Below, piece by piece: positions 1 to 12,233 of a stretch of DNA of 64,000 bases. The notes beneath the pieces were generated by a model that worked only from the letters and a program-made list of their open reading frames with translations, made no database searches and was not told the DNA's origin. The first letter of the stretch is position 1; each line of letters opens with the position of its first letter. A program made the translations under genes and the position numbers. The stretch spans positions 1 to 64,000 of the forward strand of contig JAAVTG010000620.1 of the NCBI GenBank assembly GCA_011947345.1. The letters are read 5' to 3'. The stretch is from Phytophthora quininea. Taxonomy: Eukaryota; Oomycota; Peronosporomycetes; Peronosporales; Peronosporaceae.

Positions 1-1272
1 CAAGCTGGAGCTGGCGAGCAAGGGCCAGCAACGCAAGCAAGCGGCCATCACGGGCTTGACCGCACAACTCCGTGCACAACGCACCGACATTCAGACTCTG
101 AAGGCGCAAGTGGTAGCACAACAACAGCAAGCCCCAGTGCTCGCGAAGCAAATGACCGACAAAATCTTGCAGCGTGTGCAGAAGCAAGCTGATGCAATGG
201 CAGGCGTCGTTGACAACTACAAGCGCGAGATGAAGGAACGCAAACGCCTATTCAATCTCGTCCAGGAACTCAAGGGAAACATTCGCGTGCTGTGCCGTGT
301 CCGTCCAATTTCCAAGTCCGAGGTTGCACAGGGGAGCAAGATGATCTGCAAGTTCTCCCGGAAGAGATCACGCTTTCTGGAGACAAGGTGAAGACGTGGG
401 AGTTCGATCACGTGTTCGACATGGGCTCGAGTCAAGACCAGCTCTTTTCGGAGGTGAAGCCGCTTGTCACCAGTATCTTGGACGGCTACAGCGTGTGCAT
501 CTTTGCATACGGCCAGACGGGCTCCGGCAAAACGTTCACCATGTCCGGTCCCCCAGAGAATCCCGGTATCAACACTCGATCGCTGCAGGAGCTGTTCGAG
601 CGCAAATCGGAACGTACGAAGGAGTATCAGGATGAGATTACGGTCAGCGTCATGGAGATCTACAACGAACAGATCCGAGACTTGTTGGCTCAGGATGCAG
701 CTAACACCAATCTCCAAGTACGCCAAGGACCCACCGGGAACTTTGTTCCTGGTCTTACGTTGGTGCCAGTGCAGACTTTGGATGAAGTTTTTGAGCTCAT
801 CAAGCGTGGCAACAAGAACCGCAGCACGCACGCTACGGACATGAATGAACACAGTAGTCGAAGCCACTCGATTCTCTCCGTCCAGCTCAAGAGTCTCAAC
901 ATCGTCACCAACACCGTCGCAAGTGGAAAGCTCTTCCTCGTCGACCTTGCAGGTTCTGAGCGTCTGTCGAAGACGGGAGCTGAAGGACAGCGGCTCAAGG
1001 AGGCACAGAATATCAACAAGTCGCTCTCTGCTCTCGGCGACGTCATTGCAGCGCGCGCCAGCAAAGCCAAGCACGTGCCCTACAGAAACTCGTCGCTGAC
1101 CTACTTGCTCCAGGATGCTCTCGGCGGCGATTCGAAGACACTCATGGTCGCATGCGCGAGTCCTGTGGACTACAACAGTGAAGAGACATTCTGCACGCTC
1201 AACTTTGCCGCTAGGACACGTAGTGTCGAAATGGGCAAAGCCACAAAGAACGTCGCCCAAGCCACTACCTAA
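1..1272 (+). CDS. Kinesin-14 (C-terminal motor kinesin), 3' part of gene
   Basis: This is a minus-end-directed microtubule motor; the family works on the spindle and in microtubule cross-linking. The left edge codes for a Gln/Lys-rich coiled coil that leads into the motor start (GNIRVLCRVRP, about 271-303). The motor then shows the P-loop GQTGSGKTFTM (about 514-546), switch I NEHSSRSHS (about 844-870) and switch II DLAGSERL (about 943-966). The protein stops about 20 residues after the motor core, and a motor at the C-terminus behind a coiled coil is the kinesin-14 arrangement. The frame breaks at the GGGG run 331-334; one extra G joins the two halves in a normal motor sequence, so I treat it as one gene. 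The 5' end lies outside the window. It converges on the cohesin gene, with no feature seen in the gap 1273-1356. Confidence 0.9.
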
Positions 1273-1356
1273 TTGCCATCGAAGCCAACACGGCAGAAAG
1301 CCAACTACTCGTTTCCTTGAATGACGCTTTGTTTCCTAACGAGTGCTGCTCTGTTC

Positions 1357-4300
1357 TCACACTCTTCGTCGTTTTCGTCGACTTCTCCTCGACTCCTGTT
1401 GCTCATCTTCGCCCTTCTGATCTTGTTCATTCGAGCCATTTTGATGCGGTGGGGTATCTTCTTCAGATTTGGCTTCGTTTAGAAGAAGATCGAGCGCGTG
1501 TAGGTGATACTGGAGGTATGTCATCGGCATCGGACATTTCGACATCGTCCTTGCTGTTCTCTTGACGAGGCTGTTTACGGTGTGCTACCGCTTCCTGAGG
1601 AGAGGCTCGTCCTCGTCTGTAGCGGTACGCTTACGAGTTGAGAGGTTCTCGTCTTTATCAGCGCCCTTTGCGCCATTGATGCTATCAAATGGTTCGCTCT
1701 CCCTTGTGCGATCCTCATCCTCTTCAGCAATGGATGATTGTTGCATCGGTGTAAGTTCCGAGGTGGCGGATCGGCGCTTGTTTTTCAACGGAGGTGAGCC
1801 TATCATCCCCATAGAAGATTGCCTCCTTCCACTTGTAGCGCTGATTGCAGACTGGAAATCAAACACAGCACGCCACCTTGGGTCCAAGTCCTCGCCATCT
1901 TCCGGGACATCACGTAGCGCTGCTAGACGCTCCATGAAATACTCACGCAGCTGGGCTGTACTGGACTTGTCCAAATGGGAGAGGTACACACGCATGAACT
2001 CCAAAACTCAAACTGTGCCGTCTTTTCCATCGCATAGCGCACACCTTCACACAGGAAGCGCAGAAATGGCGCTCGCAACGAGGAGGCAATCTTTCCCACG
2101 CCTAAGGATTGGCTGAACCGCTTTGCCAGCTCTTTCAGCTCTTGCTCGCTATTCGCCACTCTCTCTCAGTTCTTCTAACTCTGAGCTCTCTTCATCACTG
2201 GGATTCTCATTCTCATTCGCCATTGCTGCTGCCACGTCCTGCTTCCAAGCCAGCAGAGGGTTAAACATTTGTCGAAGTGCAGTCATTTGGATCTCCAGGT
2301 ATCGCACAGGGGCGTCTGTTTTCACCTGTTTGCCGAATGCCTTCACTACCTCTACGCTGGGCTTGCCACTCGACGTAAAATACTGCAGCACAGTGGCAGC
2401 TTGGTACTTTTTGTTTGGGTTACACAACGACACCCTTCCAAGGGCAACCAGCAGCTCCGCTTTTTGCTGCTGCTTTTCCTCCCACTCGCGAAGAGCATCC
2501 GCCCTCTCCGCAAGATTCTCTTCCGTTGTATCGACTTCAAATTCGGGCTCTTCCTCGTCGGCCTCCTCCATTTCCTTCTCGAAGTGGGTCTGCGTCAACA
2601 GAATGAGGACTTTTGGCAGCGTCCATTCTAGCGCGTTGTAAGGTGGTAATGCATCCTGAAACTTCTCCACAAACAAACATCTCGCATCGCAGTAAGTCAA
2701 GAAAGCATAGCGCTGTGCCGCTTTCACGTACGCTGCCACATCTACATCATCGAACGAGATTTCCTCCATCAAAGACACGGGATCGTCTGGCTCAGTAGCT
2801 TCCTCACTCTCGACTGGCGTTTCCTGACTTCTCGTCAGATGCATCTCCAAGACAGACACTAATGCTTCTTCAAGAGTGGCTCGTGAGTGACATACCTTTT
2901 GGATCTGCAGCTGGATCGACGGATTACTATCTGTCGCCTCAGCATCTTTGGACTCATCCGACGGACGCTTGTTCTCTTCGACGCTTTTGAAGACTGGCGC
3001 AGTGACCCACAGTAAATCCAAGTAAATGATCATCAGCACGTGCTTGATCGTGTCAGCGTGTCGAAACCCTTCGTCCAATTGCAAGACAGCCTTCGTTCGC
3101 CGCCTCAACAGATCCACCAGCGCTGAAGGAAGTGTATCCATCCGAGTCAACTGCTGATTAGCAACACTAACGGTGTCGCTTACAGCAGATGAAATCAAAT
3201 TCGATGGCAGGTACTCGCGGACATTCAAGAGTCGAATAAGACATTTGAGTCGACAAAGTGCAACTCGCAAGCTGTACTCGACGTCTGAGATCTCGTTGGC
3301 CTTCGGGTGCTTCTTCTTCTTTCGCCCTTTTCCTGTTTTGCTTCTTGTGGTTGGTGTCGACTCCCCAGAAGCGGCCAAAGCCTCGAATAGCTTTGCATCT
3401 GCAATGAGGAGGCTATCAATCTTATCCATTACCTCTTGGAGCAGTTCGCGGACAATCGCCTCGGCTTCACGCCTTAACGACACGTGCTCCGTATGTAGCA
3501 AATGGGTAATGGATAGGGACAAATTCGTCAGCAACTCTGCATCAGAGTGCGCCGTATACGCGTGCTTCAATTTACCTAGAAGCTCCTTGATATCATTGCT
3601 ATGATGCCCGATCACTTCTGCTTTCAGAGTCAGCATCGGGATCAGTTGCAGAAGCAGTTCCAATTTGTCAGAATCAGCTTGATACAGATGAAACAGACTG
3701 GGAATATCCTTGCAGAAGGCCACCGTGATTTCTTCTCGCAGTGCATCAGCCTGCTTTTTGCAGGGCCATGTCCTGCATCAACGCCCACAAGCTTACCCAC
3801 AGACGCAACCAAGAGGCGTAGCAAGATCGTCTGCTGTTCACTCGTGAGATCCGGTGCGCTCTTGTCGACGAGCAATAAGTCGGTCATCACACGCCAATCC
3901 TGCAGCACAACTGCAAACAACAAAGTGAGCCGTGAGAAGATAACAATTATAATAAGACACAAACGTACGGCAGTCTTCCAGTCCCCAGAAAGCGTCGACA
4001 AGCGTCTCGACAGCACCCTCTGGGATATCATGATTCTGGATGTATTCTTCTGCAAACTCCACCAGAGCAATTGCTTGAGTATTGAGCTGCTCCTTCTTCA
4101 ATTTTGCACTGCTTGTCTGGGCGACAGCCACCCCAAATGCATCGTACTGGAGACATACGAACTCCGCCGCGGCCTTGCGAATATCTTCGTGCTCTGCATC
4201 AAATACCAGTTTTTCCACGGGTTGAAGCTCTATATCCGTACTAACGAGATTACACTTGTCGACAGCGATGAGGAGATGGATGCATTCCTCCACAACTGCG

Positions 4301-5823
4301 TCATCAACGTCGTTGCACAAGTCCAGATAGCGTGGCAGGAAGCGAGAAGTAAAGAGCTCCAACCTTTCAGTAAATGCATCGTTCTCGTACAGTTCACAGA
4401 GAATCAAAACCACTTCAAGGCGAACTGCCGCCGTTTTGTCGTTTAGTAACCACCCAAGGTACTTGAGGAAGTTATCCTTGAGGAATTGATCTGGCATGGT
4501 CGTGATCCAATAGCCAAGGCATTGCATGCTGGCCACACGAATTTCGGACATCACGTCACGATAGCGATGCACCACCACGCCCGTGAACACCAAATTGATC
4601 AGCTTCAGTATCTGTTCCAATCTACCTTGATAAAGTGCCTTGTTTTCTTTGAGAAGGGCAACTTTCGGAGCGTTCGGACTTTTTCGAGAGGCCCCACTCG
4701 TGCTAGGCGAGTTCAGCTCCGCGTTAAGCTGCCTGGTTGCAATTGCGAGCTGGTCGGAAATGGCTGTTGCAGTGGTCACCAACGCATTACTCAGCGCTAG
4801 CACGGCCACAGTTGACGTATGACGAATCGCACGAACTTCAGAACTGCACAAAAACGAAATAAGTGAAACGGCAAGACAGTCATTTGTCCTCACAACGTAC
4901 CTTGACATGGTGGTTAGCCAGTCCACAAAGCTGGACGCAATGTCAGATGAGAACAAATCCTCGCTCTCGTAGCACTCCTTAACAAACACCTCCCAAAACT
5001 CTTCAAAACTCCGTTGGAACTTCTTCATCCCCTTGGCACGGGATGCAAGCGGGTACTCTCCGTTGTCCTTTTCCACATCTTTCACCACAAGCTCCACCAA
5101 GTCATTCAGATCCAGCTGAATAAGTGGCACTGCTTCCGGAACGTATTGCTCCACGCCTCCACAAGACTAATAGCACTCATCTCACTGTTAGAATACAACA
5201 CAAATGCACAGAAGTTGCCTCAAGCCACACCTGTAGCACGAAGTTTAGCACTTCCCGTGTGGATTTCTCCTCGTCCGCTTCAAATCGTTCACGCCATGCA
5301 GCCAAGAGCTGTTCGAGCGGCTTTTTACTGCTCTGAATAGCCTCTAACCAACAGACAAGCCATTATTTAATATCCACAGCACCAACCTACGATGTATAAC
5401 GCACCGAAGAGCGTCTCTTTGTTCTCTTCGTCTTCGCCCTCACCCCCAGCCGCAGTAACGGGCTCTGTTGCCTCTTTCCTGCTTTTCCTCTCCGCACTAC
5501 GAGCCTTGGACCAGGGCGAGCGCTTACGTCTGGCGGACCGAGGTTTCACAGGTATCGGGGTCTTCTTGGGGGTCTTGTGTTTGGTTTTAAGAGGGTGGAA
5601 CTCTTCGTCGTCTTCCTGGCCTTCATCACTGATATGAAATAATGGTAAAGTTCACCGGTGATGTTTAGATTGGCTGCAAATTGTACCTGCTCTCCTCGAC
5701 GTCCGCGACGTCCTCTGCGTCCTGCGCACCGGTGTCTGCGTCGTCTGCACTGGTGCGTCTGTCTTCCACCTGGTAGATGGGCGTGGGCTTCCGCCGCAAG
5801 CGCGTGCCGCGCCGCGTACTCAT
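1357..5823 (-). CDS. SCC3: Cohesin subunit SA/STAG (SCC3 family)
   Basis: This is the HEAT-repeat cohesin subunit that binds the SMC/kleisin ring and DNA during sister-chromatid cohesion. The start is ATG 5823-5821, followed by an Arg-rich acidic tail. Small exons follow: 5687-5823, 5387-5628, 5343-5231, 5165-4901, then 4843-3969 and further. The STAG-type segment after VEQYVPEAVP, the motif SSEVRAIRHTS and the downstream helical repeats identify the family. Introns are 57-75 bp; the one at 4844-4900 is exactly 57 bp and free of stops. The donor near 3797 is uncertain. The frame is lost near 2150 and again at the A-run 2003-2006, where one added base restores it. A first stop falls at 1585, but acidic and basic coding sequence ending in an Arg-rich NLS-like tail continues in other frames to 1357, so the true C-terminus is uncertain. 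Confidence 0.85.
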
Positions 5824-6708
5824 AGCGCCAAAGTGTCGAGTGCGCGCGCGGAATCGATACTGCAGTGATCTGCAAAAATGGAGGGTCTCTGTACAAGAAC
5901 GGAAAGGTTCCTCTATAGTGACCAATCAAAGGAAGTAGCGCTACCGCGTACTCGGTAGTGTGAGTGCGCACGCTGGTGCAGTTCATGTAAGAACTATCTC
6001 CTGACAAGTTTGACACCCATATTTGTTTCCCGACGTGTTACCGTTGAATTTCTTAGGAAATAGCTCGAGCTGGCTGGCATTTTGACGAAGTTGGCTTTTT
6101 GATTGCGAGCAGGAAGTGACGTGATAACGTTGATAAGCCACGGCTCATTATATCTGGACAATACCCGTAGAATTGCTCATTGACTTTGTTGAGTTGGCTG
6201 AACAGCGGTGGATGGACGCCTTGGTGATAACTACAGAGCGCTAGACACCAAAACTTTTGCTTGAAGTGCTCTTGAAGTGGTCGATGGTGAAGGCTTCGCT
6301 GATTACTGCAGCACGACTCGGATTTTTTTTTACGAAAATGGTCGATGCGAGACTACCCAGTAGCAGTACTGCCTTGCTGTTTGGCACAGAAAGCTCGTTC
6401 TAGTTCTGGACGATGTCAAATTCCGCGGAGACTTTCCAATTTCACGTTGTACCCCAATCAAAAGTATCATTTCACTTTCACGCCTGCCGCGTAATCTGTG
6501 GTAACGGGGCAAAGCACATTTTGGGTGTCTACGGTCGACACCGATAGCAGCATGGGAAGATCCTGGTTGATATTTTACATTCTGTCGTCCAGCAAGTAAG
6601 ACCATTGTGGATAACCTAGTCCACGCCGTGCGACTCTGGTTGTCCACGTTGTAGACTATTCGCGTGGGTTGGTTGACTTATCCAACCAAAGTTAATGATT
6701 TGGTCTCT
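5824..6708. other. Intergenic, no recognisable gene
   Basis: The first part is the upstream region of the cohesin gene. The rest, up to the start of the duplicated block at 6709, has no ORF I can relate to a family. An open stretch at 6330-6647 on the minus strand has no recognisable motif. It could be decayed transposon sequence. Confidence 0.5.
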
Positions 6709-6851
6709 CATGGGTGACATGCCGAGTGAGGTTGTTCAGCAGGAGCAATCAACAATCTGTGCATCATAATCGACTGCCCACGTAATCCTCCTCTGCCGAA
6801 AAACCAACAACTTCATTCGTGAATTGGTGGTCAAGTACGAGCTTCAACGAC

Positions 6852-8204
6852 ATGAATTTGGACGATGATGACACGCTGACAATGTCGGCAGCTCTCGATT
6901 TCGTCGAAACCGTTGAAATCGGCGAGAGTGGTCAGCCCGGGGGTGCTACCAAGAGCTTGGTGAATACCGCCATTGTTGACCCCGCCCGTTGTCTTCCAGT
7001 CCGACGGAAAATATTCCGCCAGTGCGTCGCAAACGCACGTTCAAACAAGGCTACTCCACGCTACAAGCGCGCCGCAAAAGGAAGAGTTGCTGGAACTGCG
7101 TCGCCAAGTTGCAGGACTCGAGGAATGACTGCAGCACGTGAAAGATAAAAGTACCAACACGACAGAGCTTTCCCAAAATGTTGTGGCTCGCTCCTTCTTG
7201 CAGCAGCAATGGGGGTTCAGAGCGATGGAAGAGTTCAAGAAGCTGCAAGACGCAGAGCACACGAACAAGAAATTGAAGCACGCCCTGAAGACGCAGAAGA
7301 AACTGAACGCAGCGGTACTTGCAATCGTCCGGCGCAGGGAAACCCTCTCGGTAGGTCATTTGCATCGCGTCCTTCACTAGCGAATGATGTTAACGCTTTG
7401 CACCTATGTTCCAGGGCATCGATTTTGTGTTCAACAACCCCACCAGAGACACCCGAGCTAATCTTCGCCTCGACAATACCTCCATCTTCATGGAGCAGCT
7501 CTCCAGTCGTGTCTCGCAGATGTACCACGACTGCGAGTCGGTCTTCCCGAAAGAACGACTGCCGACCTTCGGCTTCAGAATGGAGCCCACTGTCGACATG
7601 TACCGAGGTCGGATGATGGAAATCGTGGCGAGATCCCCGTCGACTGCCCCATGAAGCAAGCCAGCGATGCCTTGTGGGAAGATCTATGCCGGTTACGAAC
7701 GGCTTTCCGCTATGTACGTCTTCTTAATCTTCGGTTGTTGTTGCCGTGGTAGCAAACGTTCACCGAATGTGCTGTCTGCTGTAGATGACTGCGAAAGGTG
7801 CCAATGCCGTGGCAGTTGGGTTTGGCATGACTCTACAAAACCGATTCGGGGCCACCCACGTGAACGGGGTTCAGTACTTGCAACGGTTCGAGGAAGCCGA
7901 CCGTGTGGTGCAAATCCGAGCGTACAAACTGCTGCTTCCGACCGAAGGGCTGTATCTTCTTGGCCACGCGTGGACAGTTGTCTCGAAATCGGAGACGGAC
8001 CCAGTCCACAAGAGCGACGCGCAATTCTACATGCAGCTATTCGTTGAGACCCAGGAAGGGTTTTCGGCCGCTGAAAAAGACGTCAACTACATTGAAGAAA
8101 TTGGACTGAGCGGCTGGAGCTCCAAGATGAGAATGTGCACGTTGTGGTTGCAAGAAGTGATGAGTCAGAGAGCACAAGAGTATCTGTCCACGACTTCAGT
8201 CTGA
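6852..8204 (+). pseudogene. Coiled-coil/START-like protein, copy 1 (disrupted)
   Basis: Same gene as 36444-37798. Three exons are visible: 6852-7350, 7415-7713 and 7785-8204, with introns of 64 and 71 bp that have GT/AG ends. Relative to copy 2 it lacks single bases at the C-run near 6980, the G-run near 7081 and the C-run near 7637. These are probably sequencing losses. A substitution at about 7126 turns the Trp codon of the coiled coil (GLEEW in copy 2) into TGA, which is a true nonsense difference. At the exon 1/2 junction copy 1 keeps GGGAAA and the correct frame, where copy 2 has lost one G. I cannot tell whether it is expressed. Oomycete annotations often name this family 'M96 mating-specific'; that is recalled, not shown. 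Confidence 0.7.
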
Positions 8205-8314
8205 CATGCTGCACTATGATTTCCGTATCGATAAGATACTTTTTTGCTGTGTGAAATGCACTAGCGATGTCGTTTTGCCCGTACACAATCTCTCTCCTCA
8301 TTTCGACAACTGGG

Positions 8315-10641
8315 CTAACTCCAGACAGCTTCGCGTGGAAGAGACTTCCGGGTAATGTCTTCACCAGCCACCGCAATGGGCATTCGCGTAGCGGCTTCCT
8401 TCACGTCCACTTTGTGTTGCAAGGTGTTTATATTAACCGTCCAGTTTCCAGAAACCACGACCCAGTCTCCACTTTCGTCAGCAAGAGCAAACGCTTTGGC
8501 CTCAAGGCAAAACGGAACTTCGGTCTTCTGTCCCTTTAGAAGCCGTGACGTACGCTCAAACGCCGCCAACGTCTTCAACGGCCGTCCATCTTGGCCTGCT
8601 TGTGGGGCTTCTGTGAAGACTTGAACGATATGCTCACCCTCGAGGTCGCCGTGATTTGTCACAGCAACGCTAAAACTCGCCAGACACTCGTCTCGCTGGT
8701 TGGACAGTTTTTCAGTAATGTCAGCAGCATTCAACGACCTCGGTGGCTCAACACTCCACGTTTCATGGAAGTCGCTGTACGAAAGACCGAACCCAAACTC
8801 ATACACTGGCAAACCCGAGAAAAAGCGGTACGTTCGGCCGGGGTTTCCAGTCGCAAACGTTGGACGCATGTGCATATCGTAGATTGATACTTGATTCACA
8901 TAGTCTGCGTCGTAAAACGTTTGAGGAAGCCTCCCTGACGGGTTGTATTCCCCGAACAGCACGTCCGCTATCGCTTGCCCGCCGGCTTGTCCGAGATATC
9001 CTCCAAATACAATCGCCCCGACCTTCGGGTGGCCCTTGTAGAGTGACAAATCTACACTCCCACCGGCGATAACCACCAGTACAATCGGTTGCGAGACAAT
9101 GTCCAGCACTCGATTGAGAAAAGCAATCTGGAATCCTGGCAGCTTGAGGTGGTACCGATCGATCTCTTCTCGCTCTTGGGTCTGATCCAGTCCGACGAAA
9201 GCAATTACACGATCAGATTTCGTGACAACAGCAATAGCATCGTCGAAATCTGGCAGCACTTCTTCGCCTGACACTTTGCACCCCAACGAATACGCGGCAT
9301 TCGGCACGTATTTTTAATCCCCTCCAACGGAGTAACGATATGCGAGGGTACTCCAAAGTAATTTCCCAAGAGAGCAGCGCTTGCGTTGAAGTGAGGTCCG
9401 ATCAGCGCCAGCGATCCTTCTTTGTTGTAGCTGTCTGTGGTCAGGGGTAAAACATTGTTTTCGTTCTTCAGGAGGACAATACTCTGGTGCGCTGCCTCAA
9501 GGGCTAGTTCTTGATGTTCGGCCGTGTCTATCGAAGTCGACGAAATGTTTGCGTACGGCTGCTCCCCTTTTCAAACATGCCTAGCCGCATTAAGACACGG
9601 AATTGGTTTTTCAGTGCGTTGTGAATCATGGTCGTCGTGACGATTCCTTGTTCCAACGCCTTGGGGAGATGTTCTCTCAGAAAAGACCCGCAGTTGAGGT
9701 CCATGCCAGCGTCCAGCACTGTGGCGCATGTCCTCTCAGGCGACTGCGTGTAGTGATGGTGATAAATAATATCGGCCACTGCCTCGCAGTCCGAGGTGAT
9801 GTATCCATCAAACCCCACTCCTCGCGCAGAAGGTCAGTCAGCAACGTCTTGTCGGCACAGGAAGGCGTGCCATTCACGGCGTTGTAGCTGCACATGACGG
9901 AGCTGGCATGACCTCTCTTCACACAGCTCTCAAAGGCTGGAAAATACGTATCCGCTTGGTCTTGCTTGGTCACAATGGCGTCATTGCGATGCCTCGGAAC
10001 TTCCTGCGAGTACGCCGAGAAGTGTTTGCAGCAGCTCGAAATCTTGAGAAACTTGCTGCCATCTCCGTCCTCCTCCTCCATTGGTTCACCCTGCAAGCCC
10101 CTCACAAAGGCTGCAGCATATTCCCCTGTCAGGTACGGGTCTTCCCCTGGTGTTTCCTGACCTCGACCCCATCTCGGATCTCTGAAGATGTTGACATTGG
10201 GGGTCCAGAACGTCAGTCCGGAGTGTTTGTTGTTGTAGAAAGCTCTGGCCTCGGTCGAGATGACCTCTGCGATCTTGTAGAACAGTGTGCGGTTGAACGA
10301 CGCAGCCGTGCTCAGCACTTGGGGAAGCTGGTGGCCACTGGCGTCGAGTCCTTGAACGCCACGCCTGGAGACAACCCTACGCCGTGCAGAGCTTCGTTCC
10401 ACCACTCGTAGCGAGGCACGTTCACCGCTGAGGCTGCCGACGCCCCGTTGACTAGCAGCCCAACGGCCTGGTCCAACGGGATGCGACTCACGAGGTCATC
10501 GACGCGGTCGTTCACGGGCAGCGACGAGTCGCAGAACGGTAAGGACGACACGGACGCGTTGTTGCAGACGGTGTCGGTGTAGGAGAAGCTGCTGACAGGC
10601 ACCAAGGCCCATAGCGAGAAGAGGAAGCCCACGTGCCACAT
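8315..10641 (-). pseudogene. Secreted GH3 beta-xylosidase/glucosidase, copy 1 (frame-broken)
   Basis: Near-identical to the copy at 37909-40237 and encoding the same signal peptide and GH3 domains. The frame is interrupted four times: the G-run 10321-10324 and the C-run 9564-9567 (both shared with copy 2), the C-run 9813-9816 (four C here, five in copy 2), and a missing C near 9310 where copy 2 reads TTTCTT. Three of the four lie in homopolymers, so the gene may be intact in the organism. It converges on the START-like gene (gap 8205-8314) and lies 135 bp downstream of the SAP-like gene at 10777. Confidence 0.75.
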
Positions 10642-10776
10642 ACCGGGCAGATTCGCGAATGACTTGGGTGGTCTGAGGTGCGTGGTTGAAGGTGGCCAGC
10701 TGTTTTCAATGTGCAGTGGTTGAAGTGCTTTCAACTATTGCTTCGACGACTACCATCGCCTTGCTACGATTCCCCA

Positions 10777-12185
10777 CTACGTCGCGTGTTGGATCTGTCG
10801 AAGCTCGCTCGCAGCACTTCGCACGATGTCATTAATCATCGACTTGATTCTCTCGATGCTTTCGCTAGTGCAGTCCACACGCTGCAGCGTCTCGGCCGCC
10901 AGAGCCCACTTCTCGACAAACCGAGCCTTCTCGAGCGATGCCGACAGAATGGAAGCGAGGTTGGTGGTTGAATTAAAGCTGGCGTTCGGCAAAGAACGTG
11001 TTTCCAACGGGGTTGAAGTCGACGGCAGCGTTTCAACATCCTCAGCTTGATCTGGAACATGTCCAGGTACTGACGACGCTGTTGCCTTGGCGTGTCTTCC
11101 ATTGCTTTGGCGATCGCTCTCGCAGCGACTATTTCCATTTCCTTGGACAGCCATTTCGGACGCGTGAGTAGCTCCACGACCTTGTTGGGAAGACTTCAAG
11201 CCCAGACGTGATTGTGCTTCGTTTGCCTGACCACTGTCGACAATTCGAGCTCGCTTCTTGGGCCGGGGGCTTCTTCCTCTTCATCATGATGACGAGTCTT
11301 TGAAATCGTTGGAAGTTGGGTCCACCCGCTTTTTGTCGGTGTAGTTTTCACAACGAGCACACCCAGTTTGCATTCGATATCCGGCAAAATGCCAGGTCGA
11401 GCAGACAACCAGTCGTGGATATACAGCACTTCTGGCTTGCCTACACATGCCATGGACAATTTGCAGTGAGTTCCCACGTTTTGAACAGTTCGCAATGCAG
11501 ATTTGTAGTTTTCTTTCATCAATTGCCACATCTCCGCCAGTTTTGTTGCTTGTTGTTGGGTAGCTAGAGCTGGAGCCACCGAACAATACTGGAGGTGGCT
11601 CGTAATGAGCTTGTCGTACACTTCTTCTTTCCCTCTCCAATTGAACGCACGCTCGACATCCTGCCAAAAACTGGCAACTCCAGCTTCGTCAGTGGAGCAG
11701 TTCTCAACCCGCTGCAATCTTGACACGAACTTATCACAGAGAAGCACGTTCAGCAGGCGAAAATTGCAAGATGTCGTCCAGGCCGAACGAGGTAAAGCGG
11801 TTGGACTACGCTCCAACTGCGTTTGCGTCGAGTTGTTAGCGCGCGGTGTCTGCGAGAACGGGATTATTGCGGTAGTACTTGACTCCTCTGGAGCCTCGCA
11901 CATTCGACGATGCCAGTATTTGCACAGGAGATTCGCCATACCAACCTTGCGGAGTCCTCTCAACTGGAAACCGAGACGACTGCATGCTGATCTCAAGGCA
12001 TCTCGAGACTGGGTCATGAGCTCCACCCGAAGGTTTTGTTCGCTACTGGTGGCAGGGAACGCGTCCACGAATGAGATGACTGCTTCTCCCCTCAACGAAG
12101 CCGGCATGGTCGAGCCTAACGGTATGTTGGAAACTGCAGGACAAATTTCGTCCAAATCACCCAACGTGAAATTGGCTTTTATCAA
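10777..12185 (-). CDS. SAP-like/Myb-SANT-like nuclear protein A, copy 1
   Basis: An oomycete-type protein of unknown function. N-terminal residues resemble a SAP DNA-binding helix pair (ALRSACSRLGFQLRG...LLCKYWH). A central block starts FRLLNVLLCDKFV and runs through a Myb/SANT-like region to YIHDWLSARPG. A basic PKKRAR nuclear-localisation motif and a C-terminal helix (ETLQRVD...AASEL) follow. Two open frames overlap at 11196-11199; one extra base in the run 11265-11269 fuses them, creates the NLS and gives 469 residues. An in-frame ATG at 12107 aligns better with the start of paralogue B, so the first 26 residues are doubtful. The next gene upstream, paralogue B, ends only 48 bp away. A nuclear DNA-binding role is inferred. 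Confidence 0.65.
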
Positions 12186-12233
12186 AGCGACAATGATAAA
12201 AAATTAAACAGCTTTTCCAGTGTTTGGTTTGTT

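Noticed and set aside
217..1260. Long open frame on the minus strand opposite the kinesin motor
   Set aside because: Antisense shadow of the conserved motor domain; no family resemblance and the plus strand has all kinesin motifs.
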